Notes under the pieces: generated by a model
Databases searched by the model: none
What the model saw: only the letters and a program-made list of their open reading frames with translations
What the model was told of the DNA's origin: nothing
Translations under genes and position numbers: made by a program
Shown: piece by piece, positions 28,179-37,316 of the stretch
Layout: each line of letters opens with the position of its first letter
Position numbering within the stretch: position 1 is the first letter of the stretch
Origin: Bacteroidia bacterium
GTDB taxonomy: Bacteria; Bacteroidota; Bacteroidia; SpSt-205
NCBI GenBank assembly: GCA_025057135.1
Contig: JANWXY010000047.1
Location: 1-50,039, forward strand
DNA length: 50,039 nt
Direction of reading: 5' to 3'

Positions 28179-28320
28179 GCCTAATCAAGCTTTCCTATAA
28201 GTTAGCCGCCATACCACTCCAAGGCGCATTACTAAACAAATAGGCATAGGAGTTCAGCTCGTGTTTGTACAAAGGTATCTCTGCGCAACCCAAACTTTCT
28301 CTCTTTCGTATAAAAAGCGT

Positions 28321-28800
28321 ATGAAGAGAAATACTCATCCTATCGGTTGGCTGCTGGGAGTCAGCTTGATAGCCTTCGCTCAGCCTTCTGGCGGAAGCGC
28401 TCTCGGCGTTGCAATCAGTAAAGATGGAGTGCGGGCAGTCTCTCTGCGTCTCGCCTCGCCGAACAACCCTACCCTCAACCTTAGCCTCATAGCTGGTACG
28501 GAAGCGGGAGTAGGTATCACAGGAGGCTTAGCCGTACAGCAGTATCTGAACTACGGGGGAGCCTGTGGTGGGGGCGCATGTGTCCGAGGCGGCATACAGA
28601 TAGCGCCTTACTTAGAAGGAGGTATTCGTTTCAGAAAGTCATCAGAGAATCCTCAGATGGATATACTTGGGCACTTGGGCTTAGGTGGATTGGTACCTTT
28701 GAGTAGAATAGAGCTTTTTGCTCAGGGCAACTTATACACTCTTCTTTCGCCAGCCAAACCCTTGATTGACATCGTAGGCGGACTGAGGTGGAGATTCTGA
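28321..28800 (+). CDS. Hypothetical secreted/outer-membrane protein; start uncertain
   Basis: Signal peptide MKRNTHPIGWLLGVSLIAFAQ then a Gly-rich beta pattern ending in GGLRWRF; followed by a terminator. Confidence 0.6.
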   Translation: MKRNTHPIGWLLGVSLIAFAQPSGGSALGVAISKDGVRAVSLRLASPNNPTLNLSLIAGTEAGVGITGGLAVQQYLNYGGACGGGACVRGGIQIAPYLEGGIRFRKSSENPQMDILGHLGLGGLVPLSRIELFAQGNLYTLLSPAKPLIDIVGGLRWRF

Positions 28801-28837
28801 AAGCCTAAGCCTTGGGTCTTTGCTGGATAGGTTGCTA

Positions 28838-28863
28838 GCCCCCCTCTGGGGGGCATATTTTCT
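28838..28863 (+). terminator. Rho-independent-like terminator
   Basis: GCCCCCC TCT GGGGGGC perfect 7-bp stem (28838-28854) followed by ATATTTTCT. Confidence 0.72.
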
Positions 28864-28916
28864 TAAGTCATTTTGGCTGTGGCAAGTTTCCTGGACTATT
28901 AGGAACGACTTTTGTT

Positions 28917-28924
28917 TATCTTTG
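28917..28924 (+). promoter_or_regulatory. TATCTTTG box upstream of the TPR gene
   Basis: Exact TAnnTTTG; 10 nt before ATG 28935. Confidence 0.6.
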
Positions 28925-28934
28925 TTGTTAGTTT

Positions 28935-29495
28935 ATGGTCGCCGAATACTTAGGGCAAAGCCTTCGCCTTAGTGAGTCGGGTCTCTTACGAGAAGCTCTC
29001 ACTCCTCTACATGTAGGCTTAAGTCTTTTTCCCAATAGTCCTGAGCTATGGTATGAGAAATATCGCCTACTCAAAAAACTGGGGCAGCAGGAAGCGTATT
29101 CTGCACTGGTTCAGTGTCGTCGCGTTTCTCCATCCTACTTACCTGCTCTTCGAGCGCACTATGAGGAACTTTTGAAACAAAATCGGATTCGCGAGGCGTA
29201 TCATCTTCTACAAGAGCTCCTTAAGCAGGATGGCGAGAACCCGCGTTGGTGGGCTCATAAAGCCTTCTGGGCAATGTACTTCGGCGATATGGAGGCTGCC
29301 GAAGAAGCCATTCAGAAAGCCAGCGAACTGCCTCATCAGACCCCGGAAATAATGTATTATAGAGCGCTCTTTCTCGCCCGGTTAGGTCAGCATGAGGAGG
29401 CGACTGAAGTTTTGCAGAAATGTATCCAGCAGGAGCCTACACTCCTGTCCGAAGCGGCTGAGGAGCCCCTACTAAGCTCACTCTTAGCCAAATAG
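28935..29495 (+). CDS. Tetratricopeptide repeat protein
   Basis: Repeated TPR-like helices (GLLREALTPLHVGLSLFPNSPELWYEKYRLLKKLG...GQHEEATEVLQKCIQQEP). Confidence 0.8.
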   Translation: MVAEYLGQSLRLSESGLLREALTPLHVGLSLFPNSPELWYEKYRLLKKLGQQEAYSALVQCRRVSPSYLPALRAHYEELLKQNRIREAYHLLQELLKQDGENPRWWAHKAFWAMYFGDMEAAEEAIQKASELPHQTPEIMYYRALFLARLGQHEEATEVLQKCIQQEPTLLSEAAEEPLLSSLLAK

Positions 29496-30719
29496 CCGCA
29501 TTCGCCGTTCCCGGTAAAAGCTTTGTAAAATTCCTATCCCCGCGCCTATCGCCACCCACGAGGAGCCTCCATAGCTTATGAGAGTCAGTGGAATCCCTAC
29601 GACAGGAAATAATCCTATAATCATCGCCACATTAATCAGAAGGTGTATCCAAAGAACGGCCGATAGGCTATATCCGTAAATAATCGCAAATCGGCTATTA
29701 GCGTTTTCTGCTACCCATGTGATCCGTAGCAGAAGGGAAATATAGATGCCTAATACAGTTACTGCGCCGAGCCAACCCCACTCTTCCGCTATGCCACAGA
29801 AAGCAAAATCTGTGTGACGCTGCGGAATAAAGTCTAACTTACTCTGAAGACCTCGTCCATACCCCTGCCCAGTAAATCCACCTGCCACCACAGCTAATCT
29901 CGCTTGAATCGTATTCCACCCAGCGCCTAAGGGGTCTTTATAGGGGTCCAGCAGAACCTGAATGCGTTGGCGCTGGTGCGGAGCCAGTACTTTTTGGTAC
30001 AGGAAACCCGATAATCCCAGCCATGACCAGAGAAAAGCAAGAATGCCTACATGTAGCCATAAGTGCTTCCGCCTGAAAAGTAAAAGGTAGCTTATGATGA
30101 TAGTCAGCGTCACTCCTACACCGATGTATCCCCATGGATACAGCAGTGTCAAAAATGACAATACACCCAGTAGCCCAGGAATGATAATAACCCAAATGGA
30201 AAGTCCCCACCTGTAGAGTGGTACGAGGTATGCGAGAAAGGTCAGAGCGGTTCCTGTATCCCTTTGTAGTAGGGTGAAAACGGCGGGTGTTGATATCAAA
30301 GCAGCGATTGCGATGCGGTCACGCCAGTGCGTCCATCGAAAGTCATACCTATTGATATATGCAGCCAGCGCGAGGCCAGTTGCTATTTTCATGAACTCGG
30401 AGGGTTGGAGGCGTAGAGGTCCTATGTCTAACCATGCTTTGGCTCCACTGATTTCACGTCCGACAAATACCGGCAAGAGCATAACGGCGAGGGAAATCGC
30501 ATATATCCCATATGAAAAGTAACGCCACACTTGCCCCTCTATGAGAGTAGTGAAAATCATTATGAAAAGGCTAACCGCTGCCCATACAAGCTGACGGGTA
30601 TAAGCATACTTCCAACTCAACTGTGCAAAGCCTTCTATGGAATACAGGTTGAGTATGCCTATTCCCATCAAAAGGACAACGATCGCATACAGGAGCCAAT
30701 CTGGGGCGACTTTCTGCAT
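29484..30719 (-). CDS. rodA: FtsW/RodA/SpoVE family peptidoglycan polymerase, RodA-like
   Basis: GAKAWLDIGPLRLQPSEFMKIATGLALA...LQRDTGTALTF...GGFTGQGYGRGLQSKLDFIPQRHTDFAFCGIAEEWG...GIPLTLISYGGSSW. Confidence 0.92.
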   Translation of the reverse strand: MQKVAPDWLLYAIVVLLMGIGILNLYSIEGFAQLSWKYAYTRQLVWAAVSLFIMIFTTLIEGQVWRYFSYGIYAISLAVMLLPVFVGREISGAKAWLDIGPLRLQPSEFMKIATGLALAAYINRYDFRWTHWRDRIAIAALISTPAVFTLLQRDTGTALTFLAYLVPLYRWGLSIWVIIIPGLLGVLSFLTLLYPWGYIGVGVTLTIIISYLLLFRRKHLWLHVGILAFLWSWLGLSGFLYQKVLAPHQRQRIQVLLDPYKDPLGAGWNTIQARLAVVAGGFTGQGYGRGLQSKLDFIPQRHTDFAFCGIAEEWGWLGAVTVLGIYISLLLRITWVAENANSRFAIIYGYSLSAVLWIHLLINVAMIIGLFPVVGIPLTLISYGGSSWVAIGAGIGILQSFYRERRMRLFG

Positions 30720-30722
30720 TCG

Positions 30723-31661
30723 TCAATAGGGGACTGTGTTGAGCAGTTCCGTTATGAAGCTGTCGGTGCGGATATTTTCTGCAATAGCCACATAGGAGAG
30801 TATAATCCGATGCCTTAATACGGCATGTGCGATGGCCTTTATATCTTCTGGCAGTACCATGGCTCGTCCCAATAAAAAAGCCCGAGCGCGTGCTGCTCTA
30901 TGAAGAGCAAGTCCAGCTCTGGGAGAAGCACCGTAAGCGATTTTACCTTTCCATGCCTTGAGACCGATAGTCTCGGGAGAACGGGTCGCTCTAACCAGCC
31001 GCACGATATACTGCTCTAAGCGAGGTGCAACTTCTATTCGGGTGGCTTCTTCTTGATATTCCAAAATTTTCTTAGCGGAGAGAAGGGGTGGGGGTAATTC
31101 AGGATAGATGCGTCGAGCCCACCGTCTCAAAACTTCTTCTTCTTCTTCTGCGGTGGGGTATTCCACCTCTATCCGGAAGAGGAAGCGGTCAATCTGAGCT
31201 TCGGGGAGAGCGTAAGTCCCTTCTTGTTCTATGGGGTTTTGGGTCGCAAGTACCCAGAAAGGGCGCATAAGAGGGTAAGTTTCATCCCCTAATGTGACTT
31301 GCCCTTCCTGCATGCATTCTAAGAGGGCGCTCTGTACCTTGGCCGGGGCGCGGTTAATCTCATCGGCTAAAAGTACTTGAGTAAATATCGGACCTTTCCG
31401 CACAGAGAAGCGTCCCGGCCCTTCATACACTAAGCCGCCTGTCAGGTCAGAAGGAAGCATGTCAGGGGTAAATTGCACGCGACGAAACTCTAGCCCAGAT
31501 AAACGAGCCATGGTACTCGCCATGAGAGTTTTGGCTACACCGGGAACGCCCTCTAAAAGTACATGCCCCCCTGCGATTAGAGCAGTCCATAAATGCTCCA
31601 GCGTTCCTCGCTGTCCAATGATGACCTGTTGTGCAGCGCTTATAAGCTGCTCTAATAGCAC
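30723..31661 (-). CDS. MoxR family AAA+ ATPase (GTG start proposed at 31661; ORF-track start 31694 is the alternative)
   Basis: GGHVLLEGVPGVAKTLMASTMARLSGLEFRRVQFTPDMLPSDLTGG...LLADEINRAPAKVQSALLECMQEGQVTL...PEAQIDRFLF. CATATTTG box 4 nt before the GTG. Confidence 0.92.
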   Translation of the reverse strand: MLLEQLISAAQQVIIGQRGTLEHLWTALIAGGHVLLEGVPGVAKTLMASTMARLSGLEFRRVQFTPDMLPSDLTGGLVYEGPGRFSVRKGPIFTQVLLADEINRAPAKVQSALLECMQEGQVTLGDETYPLMRPFWVLATQNPIEQEGTYALPEAQIDRFLFRIEVEYPTAEEEEEVLRRWARRIYPELPPPLLSAKKILEYQEEATRIEVAPRLEQYIVRLVRATRSPETIGLKAWKGKIAYGASPRAGLALHRAARARAFLLGRAMVLPEDIKAIAHAVLRHRIILSYVAIAENIRTDSFITELLNTVPY

Positions 31662-31665
31662 CGCG

Positions 31666-31673
31666 CAAATATG
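31666..31673 (-). promoter_or_regulatory. CATATTTG box, 4 nt before the proposed moxR GTG
   Basis: Spacer 31662-31665; depends on the GTG start. Confidence 0.45.
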
Positions 31674-31692
31674 TTTATTTTGCTGTATATTC

Positions 31693-34365
31693 ATGTGGAA
31701 AGTCCTCGCCTTTTTCGCGTTACCTGCTTTATGGGCGACTCATGGGCTTGCAGGCCAAATAACCTATACGTATATCGGACCGAACCGATATCGGGTGACC
31801 GTTACGTATTATTCGGACTCAGCGGCAGCCGGAGTGGATCGCTGCTTTATAGATATGGAAGTTTGGAGTATCGTAGGAAATACCAAGACGCTCGTCAATA
31901 CCTATACGGGGATTCCTCGGGCGAATGGTCCCTTGGGTTCAGGCTGCAGCGCCCCCGCTCGGATTGGAGTGACACTCCGTCCCAGAGTCAAACGCAGTGA
32001 TTATGTCGTGGAAATAACTCTCCCAGGTCCGGGTCTATACGAGCTGCGTTTCTCCGATTTTGCTCGGGTGGAAAATGTCCGTAATATGACAAACTCGGTA
32101 GCGACTTCGTTTTACATAGAAACCCTTCTCAATAACAACCCCTTCATCGGTACGAACAACTCTCCTATCCTTTTGAATGACCCTATAGACGATGCTTGCA
32201 CAGGGCGGTTATGGACCCATAATCCAGGCGCATATGACCCTGATGGAGATTCTCTGGTATTTAGTCTAATACCCTGCCAGCAATATGATCCAGCTACGAT
32301 GCAGAATCCCATACCTGTGGCTAACTATCGCTTCCCCGACGCTTTTGGGGGGGCCTTTGCTATAGACCCAAGAACAGGTCTGATTACTTGGAATACCCCT
32401 CAGCAAGTCGGCGTATATAATATCGCTATCCTTATAGAAGAGTACAGAAATGGACGCCGGATTGGGTACGTGATTCGGGATATGGCGATATTCGTTTTCC
32501 CCTGTCAAAACCGTCCCCCAGTCATTCAAGCCCCCGCTGAAACCTGTATCACGGCAGGGCAGCGCCTCAGCTTCCGAGTACAGGCTAATGACCCTGATCC
32601 CACAGACAGCATCTACTTTTATCTAAACAACGCGGGCCTGGGATTTAATGGACCTTTTCAAGCTCAGCCCAGTCCCGCCACCATATCGCCCAGTAGTTTC
32701 CCTCTGGTTGGGTATAATCCTCCTATTGTGAGTGCTCTATTTAGCTGGCAGACTGTGTGTGCCCACATCCGAGCAAACTTCTATCAGATAGACTGGTACG
32801 CCCACGATAACTTTCGGAATCGTCCACCGCTGGCAGCGAATGCGGTCACCCGTATATATGTCATTGGTCCTCCACCTACTGGCCTGACTTTGACGCCTGG
32901 TCCGCGACAGATTACCCTTACTTGGCAACCGCCTTCCTGCCCCCCAGATGTGTATGAGATATACCGCTCGCCGACTTCTCAGTCGTATGTAGATACCCCA
33001 TGCTGTCGTAGCCCCCTCGTCGGATATGAACTCATCGCCATCGTACCTGGAAATCAAACTACTTATACAGATGCTAACATAGAGTTTAGTCCGAGGTATT
33101 GCTATCGTTTGCGGGCTCGTTATAGGGGGAGTCTTAGCTGTCCCAGTGAAGAGGTTTGCATAGACCTGCCTCTGAACTTTCCTATTATGCTTCAAGATAG
33201 CGTTCATACTACCGATGCACAAAATGGGGCTATACTCGTGGCATGGCAGGCACCACTCGTTCTGGATACGACTTTTTTCCCTCCACCTTACAGCTATGCG
33301 CTGGAGAGGACGACCGGCTTCACGAACGCTACATTTCAAACAATCGCCACCGGCCTTAGCACCGATAGGTACTTGGACCAGGCAGGCCTCTCAACCAGTG
33401 CTCAGCCATATCGGTATAGGGTACGACTTTACGATGGTACAGGACGAGAGGTCGTCTCCAGTAATACAGCAACGAGCATTTTCTTGACTGTATCCCCGAG
33501 GGACGGAGCTCTTTTGCTTCGGTGGGAGCAGAATGTGCCGTGGGTGAATGATACCTTTTTCATTTACCGAGCGAATCCCCCTCAGCCAGGGGCTTTCAAT
33601 AGGATTGCTGCTATACCGGTGCAGGCCGCAGGACGACAAGTATTTACTTACTTAGATCAAGGGCTCACTAATGGGCAGACGTACTGTTACTACATTCTAA
33701 GCCGTGGAGACTACGGCGTCGCAGGTATTCGCTCTCCGCTCTGGAATGCTTCTAACACTGCCTGCGAAGCTCCCCGAGATACCACTCCGCCTTGCTTGCC
33801 TGATCCCACGACTTATCAGATAGAGTCAGACTGCGAAAACTACACGATAGATATCCGCTGGGCAAGGCCCGATAGTAGCTGCGGTGGCGATGTGGGAAGT
33901 TATGGGGTCTATGTCGCCTCCAATCCCGAGGGTCCGTATTCCCTTATTCAATATGTGCAGGAGCCCCAAAGGCATTTTACTTGGCGTGCTCCTACCACAC
34001 TCAATCTCTGTATAGCTCTTAGCGCCCGAGATACCAGCAATAATGAGAGCCCACTGAGTGCTCCTATTTGCTTTGATAACTGTCCTGTACTCATGCTCCC
34101 CAATACCTTTTCTCCCAACGGCGACGGCATTAATGATGTTTTCCGTCCCTTCATTTATCGCAATATTCGCTCTATTCAGTGCTGGATATATGATAGATGG
34201 GGTATGCTTGTCGCTCAAAGCCGAGATATAGAGAATCTCTGGGATGGCACCCATAAAGGGCGACCTGCCCCTGAGGGAACCTACTTCTTCATGATAGAGG
34301 CGGAGCTGGACACTCGGGAAAAGCGAACTTTCCGGAAAGCAGGGTCAATCACACTTTTACGCTGA
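31693..34365 (+). CDS. Large secreted protein with fibronectin-III-like segments and gliding/T9SS type B (CHU_C) C-terminal domain
   Basis: Signal MWKVLAFFALPALWATHGLAG; C-terminus LPNTFSPNGDGINDVFRPFIYRNIRSIQCWIYDRWGMLVAQS...WDGTHKGRPAPEGTYFFMIEAE. Confidence 0.88.
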   Translation: MWKVLAFFALPALWATHGLAGQITYTYIGPNRYRVTVTYYSDSAAAGVDRCFIDMEVWSIVGNTKTLVNTYTGIPRANGPLGSGCSAPARIGVTLRPRVKRSDYVVEITLPGPGLYELRFSDFARVENVRNMTNSVATSFYIETLLNNNPFIGTNNSPILLNDPIDDACTGRLWTHNPGAYDPDGDSLVFSLIPCQQYDPATMQNPIPVANYRFPDAFGGAFAIDPRTGLITWNTPQQVGVYNIAILIEEYRNGRRIGYVIRDMAIFVFPCQNRPPVIQAPAETCITAGQRLSFRVQANDPDPTDSIYFYLNNAGLGFNGPFQAQPSPATISPSSFPLVGYNPPIVSALFSWQTVCAHIRANFYQIDWYAHDNFRNRPPLAANAVTRIYVIGPPPTGLTLTPGPRQITLTWQPPSCPPDVYEIYRSPTSQSYVDTPCCRSPLVGYELIAIVPGNQTTYTDANIEFSPRYCYRLRARYRGSLSCPSEEVCIDLPLNFPIMLQDSVHTTDAQNGAILVAWQAPLVLDTTFFPPPYSYALERTTGFTNATFQTIATGLSTDRYLDQAGLSTSAQPYRYRVRLYDGTGREVVSSNTATSIFLTVSPRDGALLLRWEQNVPWVNDTFFIYRANPPQPGAFNRIAAIPVQAAGRQVFTYLDQGLTNGQTYCYYILSRGDYGVAGIRSPLWNASNTACEAPRDTTPPCLPDPTTYQIESDCENYTIDIRWARPDSSCGGDVGSYGVYVASNPEGPYSLIQYVQEPQRHFTWRAPTTLNLCIALSARDTSNNESPLSAPICFDNCPVLMLPNTFSPNGDGINDVFRPFIYRNIRSIQCWIYDRWGMLVAQSRDIENLWDGTHKGRPAPEGTYFFMIEAELDTREKRTFRKAGSITLLR

Positions 34366-34368
34366 ACC

Positions 34369-34998
34369 ATGTTCTCAGGAATAGTAGAAGCAATAGGTAT
34401 TGTAAGGGCGATTGAAACAGTGGCAGCGGGAAGGCGGCTTTGGATTCAAGCCCCTTTCGTAGAAGCTCTATCTCTCGGTAATAGCGTCGCTCATGATGGG
34501 GCATGCCTCTCGGTAATCGCTATCAAGCATCGTTTCTATTGTGTAGAAGCCGTTCAAGAGACCCTCAATCGTACCACCCTCGGAGACTTAGACCTCGGCG
34601 ATAGCCTCAACTTGGAGCGGGCTCTTCCCGTCTCTGCCCGATTAGAAGGGCATCTCGTACAAGGGCATGTAGATACGGTCCTCGAGGTCTTAGATGTCAC
34701 AAAAGTCGGTGGTGAAAGTTTCTACTTTAGCTTTTCCCTTCCGGAGCAATGGGCACCATATGTAGTGGAAAAAGGCTCTATTGCTATCAATGGGGTCAGT
34801 CTGACTGTGGCTGGGGTAGAAAAAGGAGCCTTCCGAGTAGCGATTATTCCATGGACTTATCAGCATACGACCTTCTCCCAGTTAAAACGAGGGTCCAAGG
34901 TAAATGTAGAGTTTGATATCATTGCTAAGTACCTGTGGCACTGGACACAAGCATACGGGGTACAGCTCTCCAAAGGAGCGTCACATTTATCTAAATAG
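34369..34998 (+). CDS. ribE: Riboflavin synthase alpha subunit
   Basis: MFSGIVEAIGIVRAIE...NSVAHDGACLSVIAI...LEGHLVQGHVDTVLEVLD...GSIAINGVSLTVAGV. Confidence 0.95.
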   Translation: MFSGIVEAIGIVRAIETVAAGRRLWIQAPFVEALSLGNSVAHDGACLSVIAIKHRFYCVEAVQETLNRTTLGDLDLGDSLNLERALPVSARLEGHLVQGHVDTVLEVLDVTKVGGESFYFSFSLPEQWAPYVVEKGSIAINGVSLTVAGVEKGAFRVAIIPWTYQHTTFSQLKRGSKVNVEFDIIAKYLWHWTQAYGVQLSKGASHLSK

Positions 34999-35005
34999 GC
35001 GGTCC

Positions 35006-35815
35006 ATGCAGACTTATTATGATCTATTTGGATTGCCTTTTGGGGCGCCTGAAAGTCAGGTCAAGCAGCGCTATCGTGAGTTGGCCAAGCGTTTCCATCC
35101 TGATGTCAATCCTTCTCCTGAGGCGGCTCATCAAATGCAGCTTCTGAATGAAGCATATCGCATTCTGACGACCCCCCATTTGCGGCTGGCTTATCATTTG
35201 CGCATGCTTGCCTTAATCAAGCGGCAAAAAGTCCGTATGTCTGCTGAAGCCCAGGCTCATCGCGTGTTGCATGTTGAATCTGCACGGAGCGGCATTCATC
35301 TCGTTCTTTTACCGCTTATCGGTGTGGTAGTGGCGGCTGCCCTTACCTACCACTGGATGCACCCGTTTCCTTTTCAAAAGCTTGACTTGCGCCGTTTTCA
35401 GCTCAAAAAGCTTCCTTCTTATCTGTACCTTCCGACTTCTATCCAGCGAATAGACCTTTCATATAACCGATTTACAAGCATACCCTCTGAGATTGAAAAA
35501 CTCCCCCTGCTTGCCAGCTTAAATATGTCCCACAATCGGCTGAGGGAGCTTTCTTCACGGATTGCGTACCTCCATCGGTTAGAGGAGTTAGATTTGTCTC
35601 ATAATCAAATTTCTGCTCTGCCGCTTGGTATCGGCGAGATGATGCGACTGCGGCGGCTTTATTTGCGCGGAAATCGTCTTACTGACCTTCCCGAAGAGCT
35701 GTTTCTTCTCCCAAATATAGAGCTACTGGATGTAAGAGATAATCCCCTCTCTCCTACTGCTCGAGATAGGCTGCGAAACTTTCAGGCAAATACTACCTGC
35801 CAGGTCATGTGGTGA
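35006..35815 (+). CDS. J-domain / transmembrane helix / leucine-rich-repeat fusion protein
   Basis: MQTYYDLFGLPFGAPESQVKQRYRELAKRFHPDVNPSPEAAHQMQLLNEAYRIL (HPD present); TM HLVLLPLIGVVVAAALTYHWM; LRRs SIQRIDLSYNRFTSIPSEIEKLPLLASLNMSHNRLRELSSRIAYLHRLEELDLSHNQISALP. Start trimmed from 34913. Confidence 0.88.
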   Translation: MQTYYDLFGLPFGAPESQVKQRYRELAKRFHPDVNPSPEAAHQMQLLNEAYRILTTPHLRLAYHLRMLALIKRQKVRMSAEAQAHRVLHVESARSGIHLVLLPLIGVVVAAALTYHWMHPFPFQKLDLRRFQLKKLPSYLYLPTSIQRIDLSYNRFTSIPSEIEKLPLLASLNMSHNRLRELSSRIAYLHRLEELDLSHNQISALPLGIGEMMRLRRLYLRGNRLTDLPEELFLLPNIELLDVRDNPLSPTARDRLRNFQANTTCQVMW

Positions 35816-35871
35816 GCCGTATAGGGCATGCATATCACCTCATGTACTCTCAGGGTATGCTATCAAAGAAG

Positions 35872-36903
35872 CTACTTCATTAGCTCTAACTCTCGCAGAG
35901 CTATCTCAGCTTCGGGAAAGCTTCCGGAAAGTTCTATGGACTTTTTGTAGTGATACTTGGCTTTTTCATAGTTGCCCTTCTGCTCGAGGAGGCTGCCGGT
36001 CATAAAGTGGGCGCGAGCGTCTCTGGGATTGAGCTCGGTGGCTCTGGAAAAGTCATCTAAGGCCTTATCGTACTTGCCCAAGAGGAAATATACATATCCC
36101 CGATTGTAATGAGCCTGTGCATGGGCAGGATAGGCTAATATCGCTTGGCTATAAGCTTGTGTTGCTTGAAAGCCCCAGTAGGCGCGCTCTTTTAGATGAG
36201 CTTCGTCAGCGGGTACAGAGCGAAGTTTATAGAGGTAGTAATTGCCTAACTGGAAGTTCAATAAAGGATTGAAGCGCTCGTGACGCCAATAGGGGTCTAA
36301 GTAGTACTTTTTAGCTGTTTCTGGCTGACCGAAGTCATTCAGATAAAGGTCGTATAGGAAGGTACGAGCTTTTTCATGGGTAGAGTCAAAGCGTAAGGCT
36401 TTTTTCCAATACTGGTCGGCTTCTTTGAGACGTTTCTGGAGATGAGCCCAGAGCCCTAAGGCGATCCAAACTTCGCCATTAGAGCTATCGGCTGCAAGCG
36501 CCTGGGTGAGGTGATAATAGGCATCTTTCCATCGCTGCTGTGTAATATAGGCGGTGCCCATCTTATAGTGGAGGGTAGGAGAGAGACCTCCTCGTTCAGA
36601 GGCTTGTTTGTAGTACCAGAGGGCTAAGCTGTCTTCTTTTTGGGTGTAGTGGTAGTATCCCTTGATTTCGTAAAGTATAGCTTCATTTGGAGCTCGGGCG
36701 AGGGCTTTATCTACGAGATTGAGAGCACTTAGGGTATCCCCTCTGGAAAAGGCTTGCAAACTTTGATTTAGCAGGACATTCCAGCCGGCGGTGTCAAGGG
36801 CAGTTGTATCGGTGGGAGGGGTATGTTGGCGGGAGGGCTTACAAGATGCCCCCATCCAGACCCACAACATGACTGCCAGAGCTGTAATACGGTAGCGTTC
36901 CAT
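35872..36903 (-). CDS. TPR-containing lipoprotein
   Basis: Lipoprotein signal MERYRITALAVMLWVWMGASC; multiple TPRs (HYNRGYVYFLLGKYDKALDDFSRATELNPRDARAHFMTGSLLEQKGNYEKAKYHYKKSIEL). Confidence 0.88.
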   Translation of the reverse strand: MERYRITALAVMLWVWMGASCKPSRQHTPPTDTTALDTAGWNVLLNQSLQAFSRGDTLSALNLVDKALARAPNEAILYEIKGYYHYTQKEDSLALWYYKQASERGGLSPTLHYKMGTAYITQQRWKDAYYHLTQALAADSSNGEVWIALGLWAHLQKRLKEADQYWKKALRFDSTHEKARTFLYDLYLNDFGQPETAKKYYLDPYWRHERFNPLLNFQLGNYYLYKLRSVPADEAHLKERAYWGFQATQAYSQAILAYPAHAQAHYNRGYVYFLLGKYDKALDDFSRATELNPRDARAHFMTGSLLEQKGNYEKAKYHYKKSIELSGSFPEAEIALRELELMK

Positions 36904-37316
36904 TTAGGGAGGTAAAAATAGGGTGCAATATCCTTCCAAGGTCCCAATACAAATGTCCTGTATGGAATCCACGGATGCGGTAGAGTAAGCTGGGCTGTGG
37001 AAAGGGTCGTCTCTCCATAAGCTAAAAGGTCTAAGTCTATAATGCGGGGACCCCAGCGATGCCGCAGGGACTGGGGCCTCCCCAGAATAGTCTCCACATT
37101 TTGAAGGACTGACAAAAGCTCCTCTGGGGGGAGGGCGGTATTCACCTCCCAGACTGCGTTGAGGTATAAGGGTTGCTCCGTATCGCCCCATGGCTGGGTC
37201 TCATATACAGGGGAGCTATTTACTACATGCACACTTTGCTCCTCTAAGAGCAGCCATGCTGTAGAAATAGCATGCCATCGCTCCCCTAGGTTAGTTCCTA
37301 CGCCGATGAAGATCAT
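36768..37316 (-). CDS. folK: 6-hydroxymethyl-7,8-dihydropterin pyrophosphokinase
   Basis: IGVGTNLGERWHAI...SSPVYETQPWGDTEQPLYLNAVWEV...RHRWGPRIIDLDLLAYG...LPHPWIPYRTFVLGPW. Confidence 0.92.
   Translation of the reverse strand: MIFIGVGTNLGERWHAISTAWLLLEEQSVHVVNSSPVYETQPWGDTEQPLYLNAVWEVNTALPPEELLSVLQNVETILGRPQSLRHRWGPRIIDLDLLAYGETTLSTAQLTLPHPWIPYRTFVLGPWKDIAPYFYLPKWNATVLQLWQSCCGSGWGHLVSPPANIPLPPIQLPLTPPAGMSC

Noticed and set aside
31692-31695. Head-to-head start codons of moxR and the CHU_C gene sharing CATG
   Set aside because: Striking, but a GTG at 31661 with a CATATTTG box 4 nt upstream is a better moxR start and matches the pattern elsewhere.
32737-33339. 200-aa minus-strand ORF inside the CHU_C gene
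   Set aside because: Antisense to a well-supported secreted protein; composition not protein-like.
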